Notes: a model not told the origin generated them from the letters alone. A stretch of 32,395 nt of DNA from Roseinatronobacter ekhonensis (GCF_900499075.1 NZ_UIHC01000039.1:1-32395); one strand, 5' to 3'. Shown: positions 16,282 to 23,913, numbered from the stretch's first letter. A program made the numbers and translations.

Positions 16282-17006
16282 TCCGGCGCGACCACCATCA
16301 ACGCATAGGCAATTTCCGACGGGGCGGCGCGCCAGCGGGCGATCTCCGCCTCTGCCTGGTCCAGCGCTGCCGCAAGCGTCGGAGTGGCGCCGGGGCGCAG
16401 GCTGGCAATGCGGCGCTCCATCGGCAGGTAGTAGTTTTCCCACGCGGCACCGATTTGAAGGTTTTCCCCCAGCACCCGGTAGCCCGCTTGCGCGACCCGG
16501 TCGCGAATGCCCTCCATATCCGTGATCTGCGCATACTCCGCCGACCAGAAATCGCGCGCCGCCTGCGACGGGCGCGGCAACATGCAAGGCTCTGAGAACG
16601 CCACGCGCCCGCCTGTCGCCAGGGCGGGACGCCACGCGCGCAAAGCCTGGCCGATCCCGATGAAATAGATCGCGCCCGCGCACCAGATCAGGTCATACGG
16701 CCCGTCAAGCCTGGCCATATCGCCCTGGCGCACCTGCACGCGGTCGCCGAATGGCGCCGTGCGCTTTTGCGCTGCTGTGACGAATTGCGCGATCTTGTCG
16801 ACCGCGTCGATCTGCGCTTTAGGGCGTTCCTTGGCTAACGTCAGAGTATCGGCCCCCGACCCGCAGCCAGCATCACAAATTCGGGCCGTGGCGGGGGTGC
16901 CTGCGACAGACAAGGCCCAGCCCAGATCGGCGGGCGCACCCGGCCCCTCGCGGGCCAGATCGCTGTAGAGCGTCAGGAACGCTTCGTCTTGGCTCAGCTC
17001 GGACAT
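16278..17006 (-). CDS. Class I SAM-dependent methyltransferase
   Basis: This 242-residue protein has the Rossmann-like methyltransferase fold. Motif I is 'ICDAGCGSGADTLTLA' (about residues 43-58), motif II contains 'IDAVDK', and motif III/post-I is 'GDMARLDGPYDLIWCAGAIYF'. The C-terminal part ('ENYYLPMERRIASLRP') is less conserved and probably recognises the substrate. The substrate is unknown. Its 3' end overlaps the NDUFAF6-like gene by 4 bp, and its start lies inside the cimA 3' end by 13 bp, so it is probably cotranscribed with both. It does not show the features of NDUFAF5. Confidence 0.8.
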   Translation of the reverse strand: MSELSQDEAFLTLYSDLAREGPGAPADLGWALSVAGTPATARICDAGCGSGADTLTLAKERPKAQIDAVDKIAQFVTAAQKRTAPFGDRVQVRQGDMARLDGPYDLIWCAGAIYFIGIGQALRAWRPALATGGRVAFSEPCMLPRPSQAARDFWSAEYAQITDMEGIRDRVAQAGYRVLGENLQIGAAWENYYLPMERRIASLRPGATPTLAAALDQAEAEIARWRAAPSEIAYALMVVAPE

Positions 17007-18622
17007 GGGCGCACTCCATCGCGCAAAAGTTTCCAGATCACGGCGTCCAGCAGGGCCTCGAAGCTGGCATCGACGATGTTGGCCGAGACCCCCACGGTGG
17101 ACCAGCGCCGCCCCTGCCCGTCCTCTGAATCGATGATGACACGGGTCACGGCCTCTGTCCCGCCTTGGGTGATGCGGACCTTGAAATCCACCAGTTTCAT
17201 ATCGTCAATCGCGCCCTGATAGGGCCCCAGATCCTTTGCCAACGCCTTTGCCAGCGCGTTAACGGGGCCACGGTCATGCCCTTCGGCATCCATCGATTCG
17301 GACACGGACAGTTTCTTGTCATCCCCGATTTTCAGCACCACGACCGCTTCGGACAGGGACACCATCTGGTCATACTTGTTCTTGCGCCGCTCGACCGTCA
17401 CGCGGTAGCGCTTGACCTCGAAAAACTGTGGCACCTGCCCCAAGGCCCGCCGCGCGAGCAGCTCAAAGCTCGCCTGTGCGCTGTCATAGGCATAGCCCGC
17501 TTCCTCGCGGGTTTTGATGTCGTCCAGAATGCCGGGCAAGCGCGGGTCATCGCGGGCCACTGCCAGACCCATATCCGCCAGCACCATCCGCAGGTTCGAC
17601 TGCCCCGCCTGGTTCGACATGGGCACAAGGCGCGCGTTGCCCACCAGCGACGGGTCGATATGCTCATAGGTGGACGGGTCTTTGGCAATGGCGCTGGCAT
17701 GCAGCCCGGCCTTGTGGGCAAAGGCCGACGCGCCGACATAGGGCAATGTGCGCAGTGGCACACGGTTTATGATGTCGTCCAGCTTGCGCGAGATGCGCAA
17801 AAGCTGGCCAAGCGCCTCGGGGCTGACGCCGGTTTCAAACCGCGCGGCAAAGCTGGGCTTCAACGCCAGCGTCGGGATCAGCGTGGTCAGGCTGGCATTG
17901 CCGCAACGCTCACCAAGCCCGTTCAGCGTGCCTTGAATCTGGCGTGCGCCCGCCTCGACCGCCGCAAGCGTGCAGGCCACCGCCTGGCCCGTATCGTCAT
18001 GGCAATGAATGCCCAGACGGTCGCCGGGGATACCGCTGGCGATGACGGCTTCGGTGATCGCGCCAATTTCATTCGGCAACGTGCCGCCATTGGTATCGCA
18101 GAGCACGATCCAGCGCGCGCCCGCTTCTTGGGCGGCGTGCAGCGCTTGCAGGGCGTAGTCAGGATTGGCCTTGTAGCCGTCGAAGAAATGTTCGGCGTCG
18201 AAATGCGTTTCGCGGGATTGGGCCACGCAATGCGCAACAGACGCGCGGATACTCTCGAGGTTGTCCTCCAGCGTGATCCCCAGCGCGTGGGTGACATGGT
18301 AATCATGCGCCTTGCCGACAAGGCAGACCGAATTTGTGCCCGCGTTCAGCACAGCGGCCAAGACATCGTCGTTTTCCGCCGACCGCCCCGCGCGCTTGGT
18401 CATGCCAAATGCGGTCAGGGTGGCACGGGTGGCGGGCGGGCTTGCGAAAAACTCGCTATCCGTCGGGTTCGCACCGGGCCAGCCGCCCTCAACATAGTCG
18501 ATCCCAAGCTGGTCCAGCATCGCCGCGATCTGGTGCTTCTCGGCAGTCGAGAATTGCACACCCTGCGTCTGCTGCCCGTCGCGCAGGGTCGTATCATAAA
18601 GGTACAGGCGCGCGCGAGTCAT
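16994..18622 (-). CDS. cimA: (R)-citramalate synthase
   Basis: CimA condenses pyruvate and acetyl-CoA to citramalate, a threonine-independent entry to isoleucine synthesis. The 542 residues have a DRE-TIM (HMGL-like) barrel: 'LYDTTLRDGQQTQGVQFS' (metal Asp, catalytic Arg) at the N-terminus, and 'GIHCHDDTGQAVACTLAAVEAGA' with 'QGTLNGLGERCGNASL' (His/Asn metal ligands). A C-terminal LeuA-type regulatory domain (about 420-540) probably binds isoleucine. The 'LRDGQQTQGVQFS' form and length favour CimA over 2-isopropylmalate synthase. I chose the ATG at 18622; a GTG at 18628 is possible. A REP-like repeat begins 11 bp upstream of the start. Confidence 0.9.
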   Translation of the reverse strand: MTRARLYLYDTTLRDGQQTQGVQFSTAEKHQIAAMLDQLGIDYVEGGWPGANPTDSEFFASPPATRATLTAFGMTKRAGRSAENDDVLAAVLNAGTNSVCLVGKAHDYHVTHALGITLEDNLESIRASVAHCVAQSRETHFDAEHFFDGYKANPDYALQALHAAQEAGARWIVLCDTNGGTLPNEIGAITEAVIASGIPGDRLGIHCHDDTGQAVACTLAAVEAGARQIQGTLNGLGERCGNASLTTLIPTLALKPSFAARFETGVSPEALGQLLRISRKLDDIINRVPLRTLPYVGASAFAHKAGLHASAIAKDPSTYEHIDPSLVGNARLVPMSNQAGQSNLRMVLADMGLAVARDDPRLPGILDDIKTREEAGYAYDSAQASFELLARRALGQVPQFFEVKRYRVTVERRKNKYDQMVSLSEAVVVLKIGDDKKLSVSESMDAEGHDRGPVNALAKALAKDLGPYQGAIDDMKLVDFKVRITQGGTEAVTRVIIDSEDGQGRRWSTVGVSANIVDASFEALLDAVIWKLLRDGVRPCPS

Positions 18623-18632
18623 AGGCACCCCG

Positions 18633-18706
18633 CGCCCCGGGCTTGACCCGGGGCCTCTGGGGTGGGGCAGCAGTTGGCCGCGGGGCCCCGGGTCAAGCCC
18701 GGGGCG
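18633..18706. repeat. REP-like inverted repeat pair (copy 2)
   Basis: Two perfectly complementary 23-bp arms (18633-18655 and 18684-18706) flank a 28-bp spacer. Each arm has the core CCCCGGG-CTTGA-CCCGGGG, the same family as the pair at 8546-8649 but with a different closing base and shorter spacer. It lies directly upstream of cimA, so it falls in that gene's leader or promoter zone. Confidence 0.87.
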
Positions 18707-18893
18707 GGTATCGCGTTATTGTCAAACGGTGAACACTTGGCCCTAATGCCTGACCCGCCCACCCACGGGGCACGCCTTAAACAACTCTTCTCGCGGGTCG
18801 CCTGCGACCCGCTTCGCCCCCGACCCGACCCCCAGGGCGGGGACGAAATCGCCCCCACCCTCGGGTCGGGGGCTACGCTTGGATATGCGACGA
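18707..18893. repeat. Intergenic region with nested inverted repeats between cysS and cimA
   Basis: No gene is visible here. An 8-bp hairpin GCGGGTCG/CGACCCGC (18793-18800 with 18805-18812, 4-base loop) is followed by a perfect 13-bp inverted repeat (18816-18828 with 18861-18873, arm GCCCCCGACCCGA). The second could fold the cysS mRNA end. There is no T-run, so it is not a typical intrinsic terminator. A cimA promoter is expected here, but none stands out. Confidence 0.7.
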
Positions 18894-20297
18894 TCATTCG
18901 AGGCCCTCCAGCTTGGACGGGTTAAAGTCGGGGCCGGGGACGAGTTCTACGCCCTCTTTCGACATACGCACTTCCAAACCAGCAGAAACAAGCCGCCTCT
19001 TGAAATCATCGACTGGGCCAAAGTCTTTGTTTGACTTCGCGCTTTTTCTCAATGCGGAAAGCACTTCCGACAACCCTTCAAGCCTTTGGGTTATGCTCTC
19101 ACTATCATCTTTCCAATAAGCCATTCCGCCGAGGTTTAGACCAAGAAAATCGAGCGCGGCTGCCATTGATACAGAATCTCTCTGTCTGTAAAACTCACGC
19201 AGGCAAGTAAGGGCTCCATGTGAATTAAGATCATCAGACAATGCTTTTATTATCGCTTCCGGCGGGGCTCCAACTCTTTGCTGGTGGGCGAGCGATTTGA
19301 AGCGAGACAGTTCGCGCTCCGCCTCGCGCGCCTTCTCCTCCGTCCAATCCATCGGCTTGCGGTAATGCGTGGACAGCATCACAAAGCGGATCACCTCGCC
19401 CGGCCAGCCCTGCTCCAGCAAATCTCGCACCGTAAAGAAATTGCCCAAGCTCTTGGACATCTTCTTGCCCTCGACCTGCACCATTTCATTGTGCAGCCAG
19501 AAATTCGCAAACCCCGCATCCGGGTGCGCGCAGCAGCTTTGCGCAATTTCGTTCTCATGGTGCGGGAATTGCAAATCAATACCCCCACCGTGAATGTCAA
19601 ACGACGCCCCCAGCAACTCATCCGCCATGGCCGAGCATTCGATATGCCAGCCCGGACGGCCCCGGCCCCAAGGGCTGTCCCAGCCCGGCTCGTCGCTGGC
19701 AGAGGGCTTCCACAGCACGAAATCCATCGGGTCGCGCTTATAGGGGGCCACTTCCACCCGCGCGCCGGCGATCATGTCATCGACCGTGCGGCCCGACAGG
19801 CGGCCATACTCGGGGTAAGAGCGTACATCGAACAGCACATGCCCCTCGGCGGCATAGGCGTGGCCCTTGGCCACCAGCCCTTCGATCATACCGACCATTT
19901 GCCCGATGAATTCGGTCGCGCGCGGCTCTACGCTGGGCCGCAAAGCGCCCAAAGCGTCCATATCGGCGTGGTACCAGTCGATTGTCTCATCCGTCAGGCT
20001 ACGGATGATGGCGTTCAGGTCGCGCGTGTCGCCCCGCGCCTGTATGTCCCGCGCCCGCGCGTTGATCTTGTCATCGACATCGGTGAAATTGCGCACATAG
20101 GTCACGTGATCTTTGCCATAAACATGGCGCAGCAACCGATACAGCACATCGAACACCACCACCGGCCGCGCATTGCCCAAGTGCGCGCGATCGTAAACCG
20201 TGGGGCCACAGACATACATCCGCACATTGTCATGGTCGATGGGCGTGAACGCCTCTTTCCGGCGGGTGCGGGTGTTGTGAAGCGTGATCTGGGTCAT
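18894..20297 (-). CDS. cysS: Cysteinyl-tRNA synthetase
   Basis: CysRS charges tRNA-Cys with cysteine. The 467 residues show zinc ligand C30 ('[10 protein letters not shown]'), the HIGH-type motif HLGN (39-42), C221 ('WHIECSAMA'), '[10 protein letters not shown]' (H246, E248 or nearby) and KMSKS (279-283). The first 335 residues use GC-rich codons like the neighbours. From about residue 336 to 460 (nucleotides 18915-19292) the codons shift to AT-richer choices (AGA, ATA, AGG, TTA-type), covering the C-terminal helical anticodon-binding part. The domain is still intact and ends in '[12 protein letters not shown]'. The enzyme should be active, with a tail possibly acquired by recombination. Confidence 0.95.
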   Translation of the reverse strand: MTQITLHNTRTRRKEAFTPIDHDNVRMYVCGPTVYDRAHLGNARPVVVFDVLYRLLRHVYGKDHVTYVRNFTDVDDKINARARDIQARGDTRDLNAIIRSLTDETIDWYHADMDALGALRPSVEPRATEFIGQMVGMIEGLVAKGHAYAAEGHVLFDVRSYPEYGRLSGRTVDDMIAGARVEVAPYKRDPMDFVLWKPSASDEPGWDSPWGRGRPGWHIECSAMADELLGASFDIHGGGIDLQFPHHENEIAQSCCAHPDAGFANFWLHNEMVQVEGKKMSKSLGNFFTVRDLLEQGWPGEVIRFVMLSTHYRKPMDWTEEKAREAERELSRFKSLAHQQRVGAPPEAIIKALSDDLNSHGALTCLREFYRQRDSVSMAAALDFLGLNLGGMAYWKDDSESITQRLEGLSEVLSALRKSAKSNKDFGPVDDFKRRLVSAGLEVRMSKEGVELVPGPDFNPSKLEGLE

Positions 20298-20448
20298 CCG
20301 GTCCTCTCGGGCGCAGCGCCTTGGCGGGAGGGATCAGACACGAATAACCACCCGCCAAAGCCGTCAGCGGCAGATGCAGCAGCAAAGGGTGAGGGTCAAG
20401 CAATTCATGGGCCGGAGCCTAGCCCCAAGCCCATCCGGTGCCAAGACG
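20298..20448. other. Gap upstream of cysS, no gene seen
   Basis: This stretch separates cysS from the terminator of the sulfide module. I see no coding frame with support. It must hold the cysS promoter, but no clear -35/-10 pair stands out. Confidence 0.35.
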
Positions 20449-20481
20449 AAAACGGCCCGCGCCTGGGAGCAGCGCGGGCCG
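20449..20481 (-). terminator. Intrinsic terminator of the sqr operon
   Basis: CGGCCCGCGC (20453-20462 on the + strand) and GCGCGGGCCG (20472-20481) form a perfect 10-bp stem with a 9-base loop. Read on the - strand, the stem is followed directly by TTTTCGTC. It lies about 50 bp after the stop of the small membrane protein gene, so it ends the sqr transcript. Confidence 0.8.
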
Positions 20482-20531
20482 GAACCACGGGGCGGCCTTG
20501 CGGGGAGGCGCGCGCCGCCCGTGATATTCCC

Positions 20532-20888
20532 TCAACTTTCCGATTGCTTGCCGCGCACCAGCGATTGCGCGACATAGACAAGGATGGCAAACCCGACCGC
20601 GCCCGCGCCGAAAATGCCCAATAGCAGCAGCGCGTCAATCGGCCCGCCCATATGCTGCAACCCCGACCGCGTCACCCACAGCACAAACCACACCGCCGCG
20701 ATCCCGCCTATCGGCATAGATAGCTGCGCCAGCAAAAACTTGCGCATCGACATTTCGCGGTCGCGTACCAGCACATAGACATAGGCCACGGTAATCAGCG
20801 CCGCGACCACGACCATGGCCCAGAACAGGCCCTTGCCGAAGATCTCTTCGAACACCGCCAGAATGGTGCCAAACGTCATTTCTTCCAT
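20532..20888 (-). CDS. Small membrane protein next to sqr (possibly DUF5368)
   Basis: This 118-residue protein has three or four hydrophobic helices: 'GLFWAMVVVAALITVAYVYVLV', 'LLAQLSMPIGGIAAVWFVLWV', and 'ALLLLGIFGAGAVGFAILVYVAQSLV'. A short charged loop 'RDREMSMRK' follows the first. The ATG at 20888 has an AGGAG ribosome binding site 8 bp upstream; the next in-frame Met (MTFG) is less well placed. I think it belongs to DUF5368, but this is from memory of the sequence style and is not certain. It lies downstream of sqr in one transcript and shares its terminator, suggesting a role with sulfide oxidation or quinone-linked membrane work. Confidence 0.7.
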   Translation of the reverse strand: MEEMTFGTILAVFEEIFGKGLFWAMVVVAALITVAYVYVLVRDREMSMRKFLLAQLSMPIGGIAAVWFVLWVTRSGLQHMGGPIDALLLLGIFGAGAVGFAILVYVAQSLVRGKQSES

Positions 20889-20959
20889 ATCTCGATCTCC
20901 TCTTGCAGGCTTCATCTTGCCCGAAATACTCGCGGGGGAACGGGCCGCTTGCGGCGCGT

Positions 20960-20975
20960 GGGGGCGGCAGCCCCC
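20960..20975 (-). other. Hairpin between sqr and the small membrane protein gene
   Basis: GGGGGC (20960-20965) and GCCCCC (20970-20975) form a 6-bp stem with a tetraloop in the 100-bp gap. With no T-run it is unlikely to stop transcription. It may set different mRNA levels for the two genes. The nearby segment around 20912-20938 (CTTCATCTTGCCCGAAATAC and following Gs) looks like a sequence I associate with Rhodobacterales intergenic regions. Confidence 0.35.
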
Positions 20976-20988
20976 TGCCCGCCCAGCC

Positions 20989-22308
20989 TTAGGCGCGCCC
21001 GCGCAGCATGGCGTTATAGGTGGCTTTCAGCGCGACTTCCTTCATCAGCCACGACACCCACAGCTCCTCCAGCGGCGCGATCACACCGGGGAAGGACGGG
21101 ACAAGATGGTTCTTGTAGTCGAACTCGATCAGCATCGCGCGGCCGATGCGGGTGATCAGCGGGCAGGATGTGTAGCCGTCGAAAATCTTGGTGCCTTCGC
21201 GGCCTGCGATCTCGCTGACCAGATGGTCCTCGACCACGGGCTGGTGCCATTTCACGCTCGCCGCCGTTTTGCCCTTGGGCACGCCGTTGATGTCGCCGAT
21301 GCCGAAGACATTGGCATAGCGCGCGTGGCGCAGGGTTTGCTGGTCCACCTCGATCCAGCCTTGATCGGTCCATTTATCAGCCCATGACAGGCCAGACTCG
21401 CGCACAACCTGCGGCGCGCGTTGCGGCGGGATGACGTTGATGAAATCGAACGCGGTGGTCATATCCCCTTCGGGGGTGGCGTAGGTTGCGGTTTTCGCGC
21501 CTGCATCCACGGCTTTCAGAACATGGCTCCAGCGGTAGTCGATCCCACGGTCGTCGAATAGCTGGCGCACGCGGTGGTCCACCACAGGCACGCCGAACAG
21601 GCTGGCCGAATGCGCGTTATAGGTCAGGTCGACCTTGTCGCGGTTGCCCTTGCGGGTGGCGATATCCTCGGCAAGGAAGGTAATTTTCAGCGGCGCACCG
21701 GCGCATTTCATTTCGGTCGCGGGGCGCCCAAACAAGCCAACGCCGCCTTCATCTGTGAACTTGTCCAGCGCGGCCCATGTTTTCGCGGCCTGCTCCGGCC
21801 CGGCATAATGCGCGGTGATCCCGGTGTCGGGGCCGGTCTGAGCCAGATCGAACCCCTCGACCGCATCCCAGTCCAGCGTCAGACCGGTGGCAACGATCAA
21901 GTAGTCATAGTCAACGCGTTCACCGCCCAAAGTGGTGATACGGTTCGCCTCTGGGTCGATCTCGGCGGCGTAATCGGCGATAAAATTTATCCCGCGCGGC
22001 AGCCAATCGGTCGTTTGGCTGACGGAATAAGTCGCGCCTTGCAACCCTGCTGCGATCAACGTGAAGCCGGGCTGGTACCAGTGTTCGGCACGGCCGTCGA
22101 TCACGGTGATCTGCGCGCCGTCCAGACGGTCGGCCAAGCGGTTGGCAATCGCTGCCCCGCCGGCACCGGCCCCAAGAATGACAATGCGGGCCGAGGTCTT
22201 GACGGTTTGTGCCTGTGTCGCGGCACCTGTGGTCGCAAGGGCTACGCCGCCTGCCGCAAGGCTCATAAAGCCGCGGCGGCTAAGCTGTCCAAGTTCGAAT
22301 CTGTTCAT
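20989..22308 (-). CDS. sqr: Sulfide:quinone oxidoreductase, type II-like, Tat-exported
   Basis: SQR oxidises sulfide to sulfane sulfur and passes electrons to quinone, using FAD. The 439 residues start with a twin-arginine signal ('LSRRGFMSLAAGG', 9-21), so the enzyme faces the periplasm. The FAD-binding motif is GAGAGG (46-51). There are exactly two cysteines, C202 in 'MKCAGAPLKI' and C382 in 'GYTSCPLIT', matching the catalytic pair of SQOR-like type II enzymes. 'YANVFGIGDINGVPKGKTAAS' and 'LIEFDYKN' support that type. The C-terminus 'YNAMLRGRA' also fits. Flavocytochrome c sulfide dehydrogenase flavoprotein is the alternative, but the pattern is closer to SQOR. Confidence 0.88.
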   Translation of the reverse strand: MNRFELGQLSRRGFMSLAAGGVALATTGAATQAQTVKTSARIVILGAGAGGAAIANRLADRLDGAQITVIDGRAEHWYQPGFTLIAAGLQGATYSVSQTTDWLPRGINFIADYAAEIDPEANRITTLGGERVDYDYLIVATGLTLDWDAVEGFDLAQTGPDTGITAHYAGPEQAAKTWAALDKFTDEGGVGLFGRPATEMKCAGAPLKITFLAEDIATRKGNRDKVDLTYNAHSASLFGVPVVDHRVRQLFDDRGIDYRWSHVLKAVDAGAKTATYATPEGDMTTAFDFINVIPPQRAPQVVRESGLSWADKWTDQGWIEVDQQTLRHARYANVFGIGDINGVPKGKTAASVKWHQPVVEDHLVSEIAGREGTKIFDGYTSCPLITRIGRAMLIEFDYKNHLVPSFPGVIAPLEELWVSWLMKEVALKATYNAMLRGRA

Positions 22309-22351
22309 GTCGGCCCCATCTGGTCGGTATACATATGGATACTTTTATATA

Positions 22352-22380
22352 TCATTACATTCGAATTTATATGCAATCAA
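22352..22380 (-). promoter_or_regulatory. Putative sqr promoter with inner palindrome
   Basis: On the - strand, TTGATT (complement of 22375-22380) and TAATGA (complement of 22352-22357) are spaced 17 bp apart, about 45 bp before the sqr start. The spacer holds the palindrome ATTCGAAT (22359-22366), a possible repressor site for the divergent Rrf2-type regulator. The region is strikingly AT-rich against the GC-rich surroundings. Confidence 0.45.
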
Positions 22381-22436
22381 GTCGGCAAAGATGACTCGAC
22401 GCTGCGACATATTGCCATGACCATACATCTCGAAAC

Positions 22437-22450
22437 TTGATTTCGATCAA
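22437..22450. promoter_or_regulatory. FNR/FnrL-type binding site
   Basis: TTGAT-TTCG-ATCAA is a perfect match to the FNR consensus TTGAT-N4-ATCAA. Its centre is 33 bp upstream of the centre of a -10-like TAATAT (22474-22479). That is close to the -41.5 placement of class II FNR activators for a start near 22486. It predicts low-oxygen induction of the Rrf2 regulator gene. It is also about 130 bp from sqr, which it could influence. Confidence 0.8.
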
Positions 22451-22473
22451 AGCCGCAGCGGGTCCGGACGGGT

Positions 22474-22479
22474 TAATAT
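22474..22479 (+). promoter_or_regulatory. -10 element of the rrf2-type gene
   Basis: TAATAT lies 55 bp before the ATG at 22534. No good -35 hexamer is seen, as expected for an FNR-dependent promoter where the upstream site (22437-22450) replaces it. An AGAGGAG ribosome binding site (near 22522-22528) precedes the start codon. Confidence 0.45.
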
Positions 22480-22533
22480 GACTTCAGGGAATATATATCG
22501 AACCGGGGCGCTTTCGGCCCCAGAGGAGTAAGC

Positions 22534-23040
22534 ATGCGCCTGACGACACGAACCAATCTCGCCTTGCGCACCCTGATGGTCTGCGCGGTCAATACCGACC
22601 GTTTGGTGCGCAAACAGGATGTGGCAAAGACGATCAACGCGTCGGAAAACCATCTTGCGCAGGTCATCAACAAACTGGCGCAGGACGGGTTCATCACCAC
22701 GCAGCGCGGGCGGCATGGCGGGTTCAGCCTGAACAAGGCGGCGAGTTCCATTGGCGTGGGCGAGGTGCTGCGCGCCTTCGAGGCCGACCTGCCGCTGATC
22801 GAGTGTTTTTCCGAAACCAACACCTGCCCGCTGAAAGATCATTGCCGCATGGGCACACATCTGAAGCGCGCGGTGGATGCGTTTTACGGGGCGCTGGACG
22901 AGTTGTATCTGTCCGATCTGGTCGACTGCAATTCGGGTCTGGAACGGTTGCTGCAACTGGAAGGGCCACATTTGCCGCAGCAGTGCCAGCCGGGCCACGC
23001 CGCGCGCGCGGCGGCCACGATTGCCCCCGAAGCGGCCTGA
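22534..23040 (+). CDS. Rrf2 family regulator, NsrR-like
   Basis: This 168-residue regulator has an N-terminal winged helix ('MRLTTRTNLALRTLMVCA'; recognition region 'ASENHLAQVINKLAQDGFI', 36-54; wing 'QRGRHGGFSL', 57-66). Three cysteines, C91, C98 and C104 ('ECFSETNTCPLKDHC'), match the Fe-S ligand cluster of NsrR/IscR-type proteins. The spacing is closest to NsrR, a nitric oxide sensor. The C-terminus has an unusual extension of about 25 residues after the family core. It is divergent from sqr and probably controls it, perhaps in response to NO, redox state or reactive sulfur. Its own promoter carries an FNR site. Confidence 0.87.
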   Translation: MRLTTRTNLALRTLMVCAVNTDRLVRKQDVAKTINASENHLAQVINKLAQDGFITTQRGRHGGFSLNKAASSIGVGEVLRAFEADLPLIECFSETNTCPLKDHCRMGTHLKRAVDAFYGALDELYLSDLVDCNSGLERLLQLEGPHLPQQCQPGHAARAAATIAPEAA

Positions 23041-23136
23041 AACGGCCGCTCACGCATCCGTGATGCGACGATCTGAAACTATCTGAACAATGGTGCCGTT
23101 CCCTTCGTGTCTTGGACAAAAAAGGGAAAGACACCG

Positions 23137-23913
23137 ATGAAACAGATGATGATTATCGCCAGCCTGCTGGGCGCCACCGCAGCCGCACCGCTTGCCGCGC
23201 AAACTGCAATCGGGCTTAGCGGCGATCGCACGCTCACCGTGATCGACCTTGGCGCGGGTTCCGTGACCGCATCCCAGGACGTGATGGTCGAGGGCCGCTT
23301 GCTGGGCATTGACTACCGCCCGAACACAGACACGCTGATTGGCGTGACAGAGGCGTTCGAGGTGGTCAATATCGACGCCACCACCGGCATGACAACGCCG
23401 CTTGTGACCATGGAGATGGCTCTGCCCATCGCCGATGGTGCCACCGTGATCGTGGACATCAACCCCGCTGCCGACGCACTGCGCTTCATGTCGGGCACGG
23501 TCAACCATCGTATAAACCTTGGCACCGGCGCCGTCATGGTCGATGGCAGCCTGCATTTCGATGACGGCACGATGGGCGCGCCCATGGTCGGCGGCACCGC
23601 CTATAGCAACTCTTTCGGCAAGCCCGATGCGACGGCGATGTATAACATCGACACGATGCGCCATGCGCTGCTGCGCCAGACAGCCCCGAATGACGGCACA
23701 AACGCCATGATCGGCGAATTGGGCGCAATGGTCGAAGGGCCGGTGGCCTTCGACATCGCAACCGACGCGATGGGCACAAACACCGCATGGCTGTCAGCCA
23801 ATGGCGGGCTGCACACGGTTTCGCTGGACAGCGGCATGGTCACGGAAAGCTGGATGATCGACGGGCTGGACGTGACGCTGCGGGACATGACCGTTATGGC
23901 CGCCGATATGTAA
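23137..23913 (+). CDS. DUF4394-like secreted protein
   Basis: This 258-residue protein begins with a signal peptide ('MKQMMIIASLLGATAAAPLAAQ', cleavage after LAA or AQ). The mature part resembles DUF4394: 'GLSGDRTLTVIDLGAGSV', 'LLGIDYRPNTDTLIGVTEAFEVVNID', 'VDINPAADALRFMSGTVNHRINLGTG' and 'PMVGGTAYSNSF' follow the beta-propeller-like repeat pattern of that family. The function is unknown. The ATG at 23137 follows a GGGAAAG ribosome binding site; the upstream in-frame start would spoil the signal peptide. It lies 96 bp after the Rrf2 gene and ends before a strong terminator. Confidence 0.78.
   Translation: MKQMMIIASLLGATAAAPLAAQTAIGLSGDRTLTVIDLGAGSVTASQDVMVEGRLLGIDYRPNTDTLIGVTEAFEVVNIDATTGMTTPLVTMEMALPIADGATVIVDINPAADALRFMSGTVNHRINLGTGAVMVDGSLHFDDGTMGAPMVGGTAYSNSFGKPDATAMYNIDTMRHALLRQTAPNDGTNAMIGELGAMVEGPVAFDIATDAMGTNTAWLSANGGLHTVSLDSGMVTESWMIDGLDVTLRDMTVMAADM

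Noticed and set aside
17165-18646. 493-residue open frame opposite cimA
   Set aside because: GC-rich codon bias leaves the opposite strand open; the translation is Arg/Gln/His-rich with no motif, while cimA is clear.
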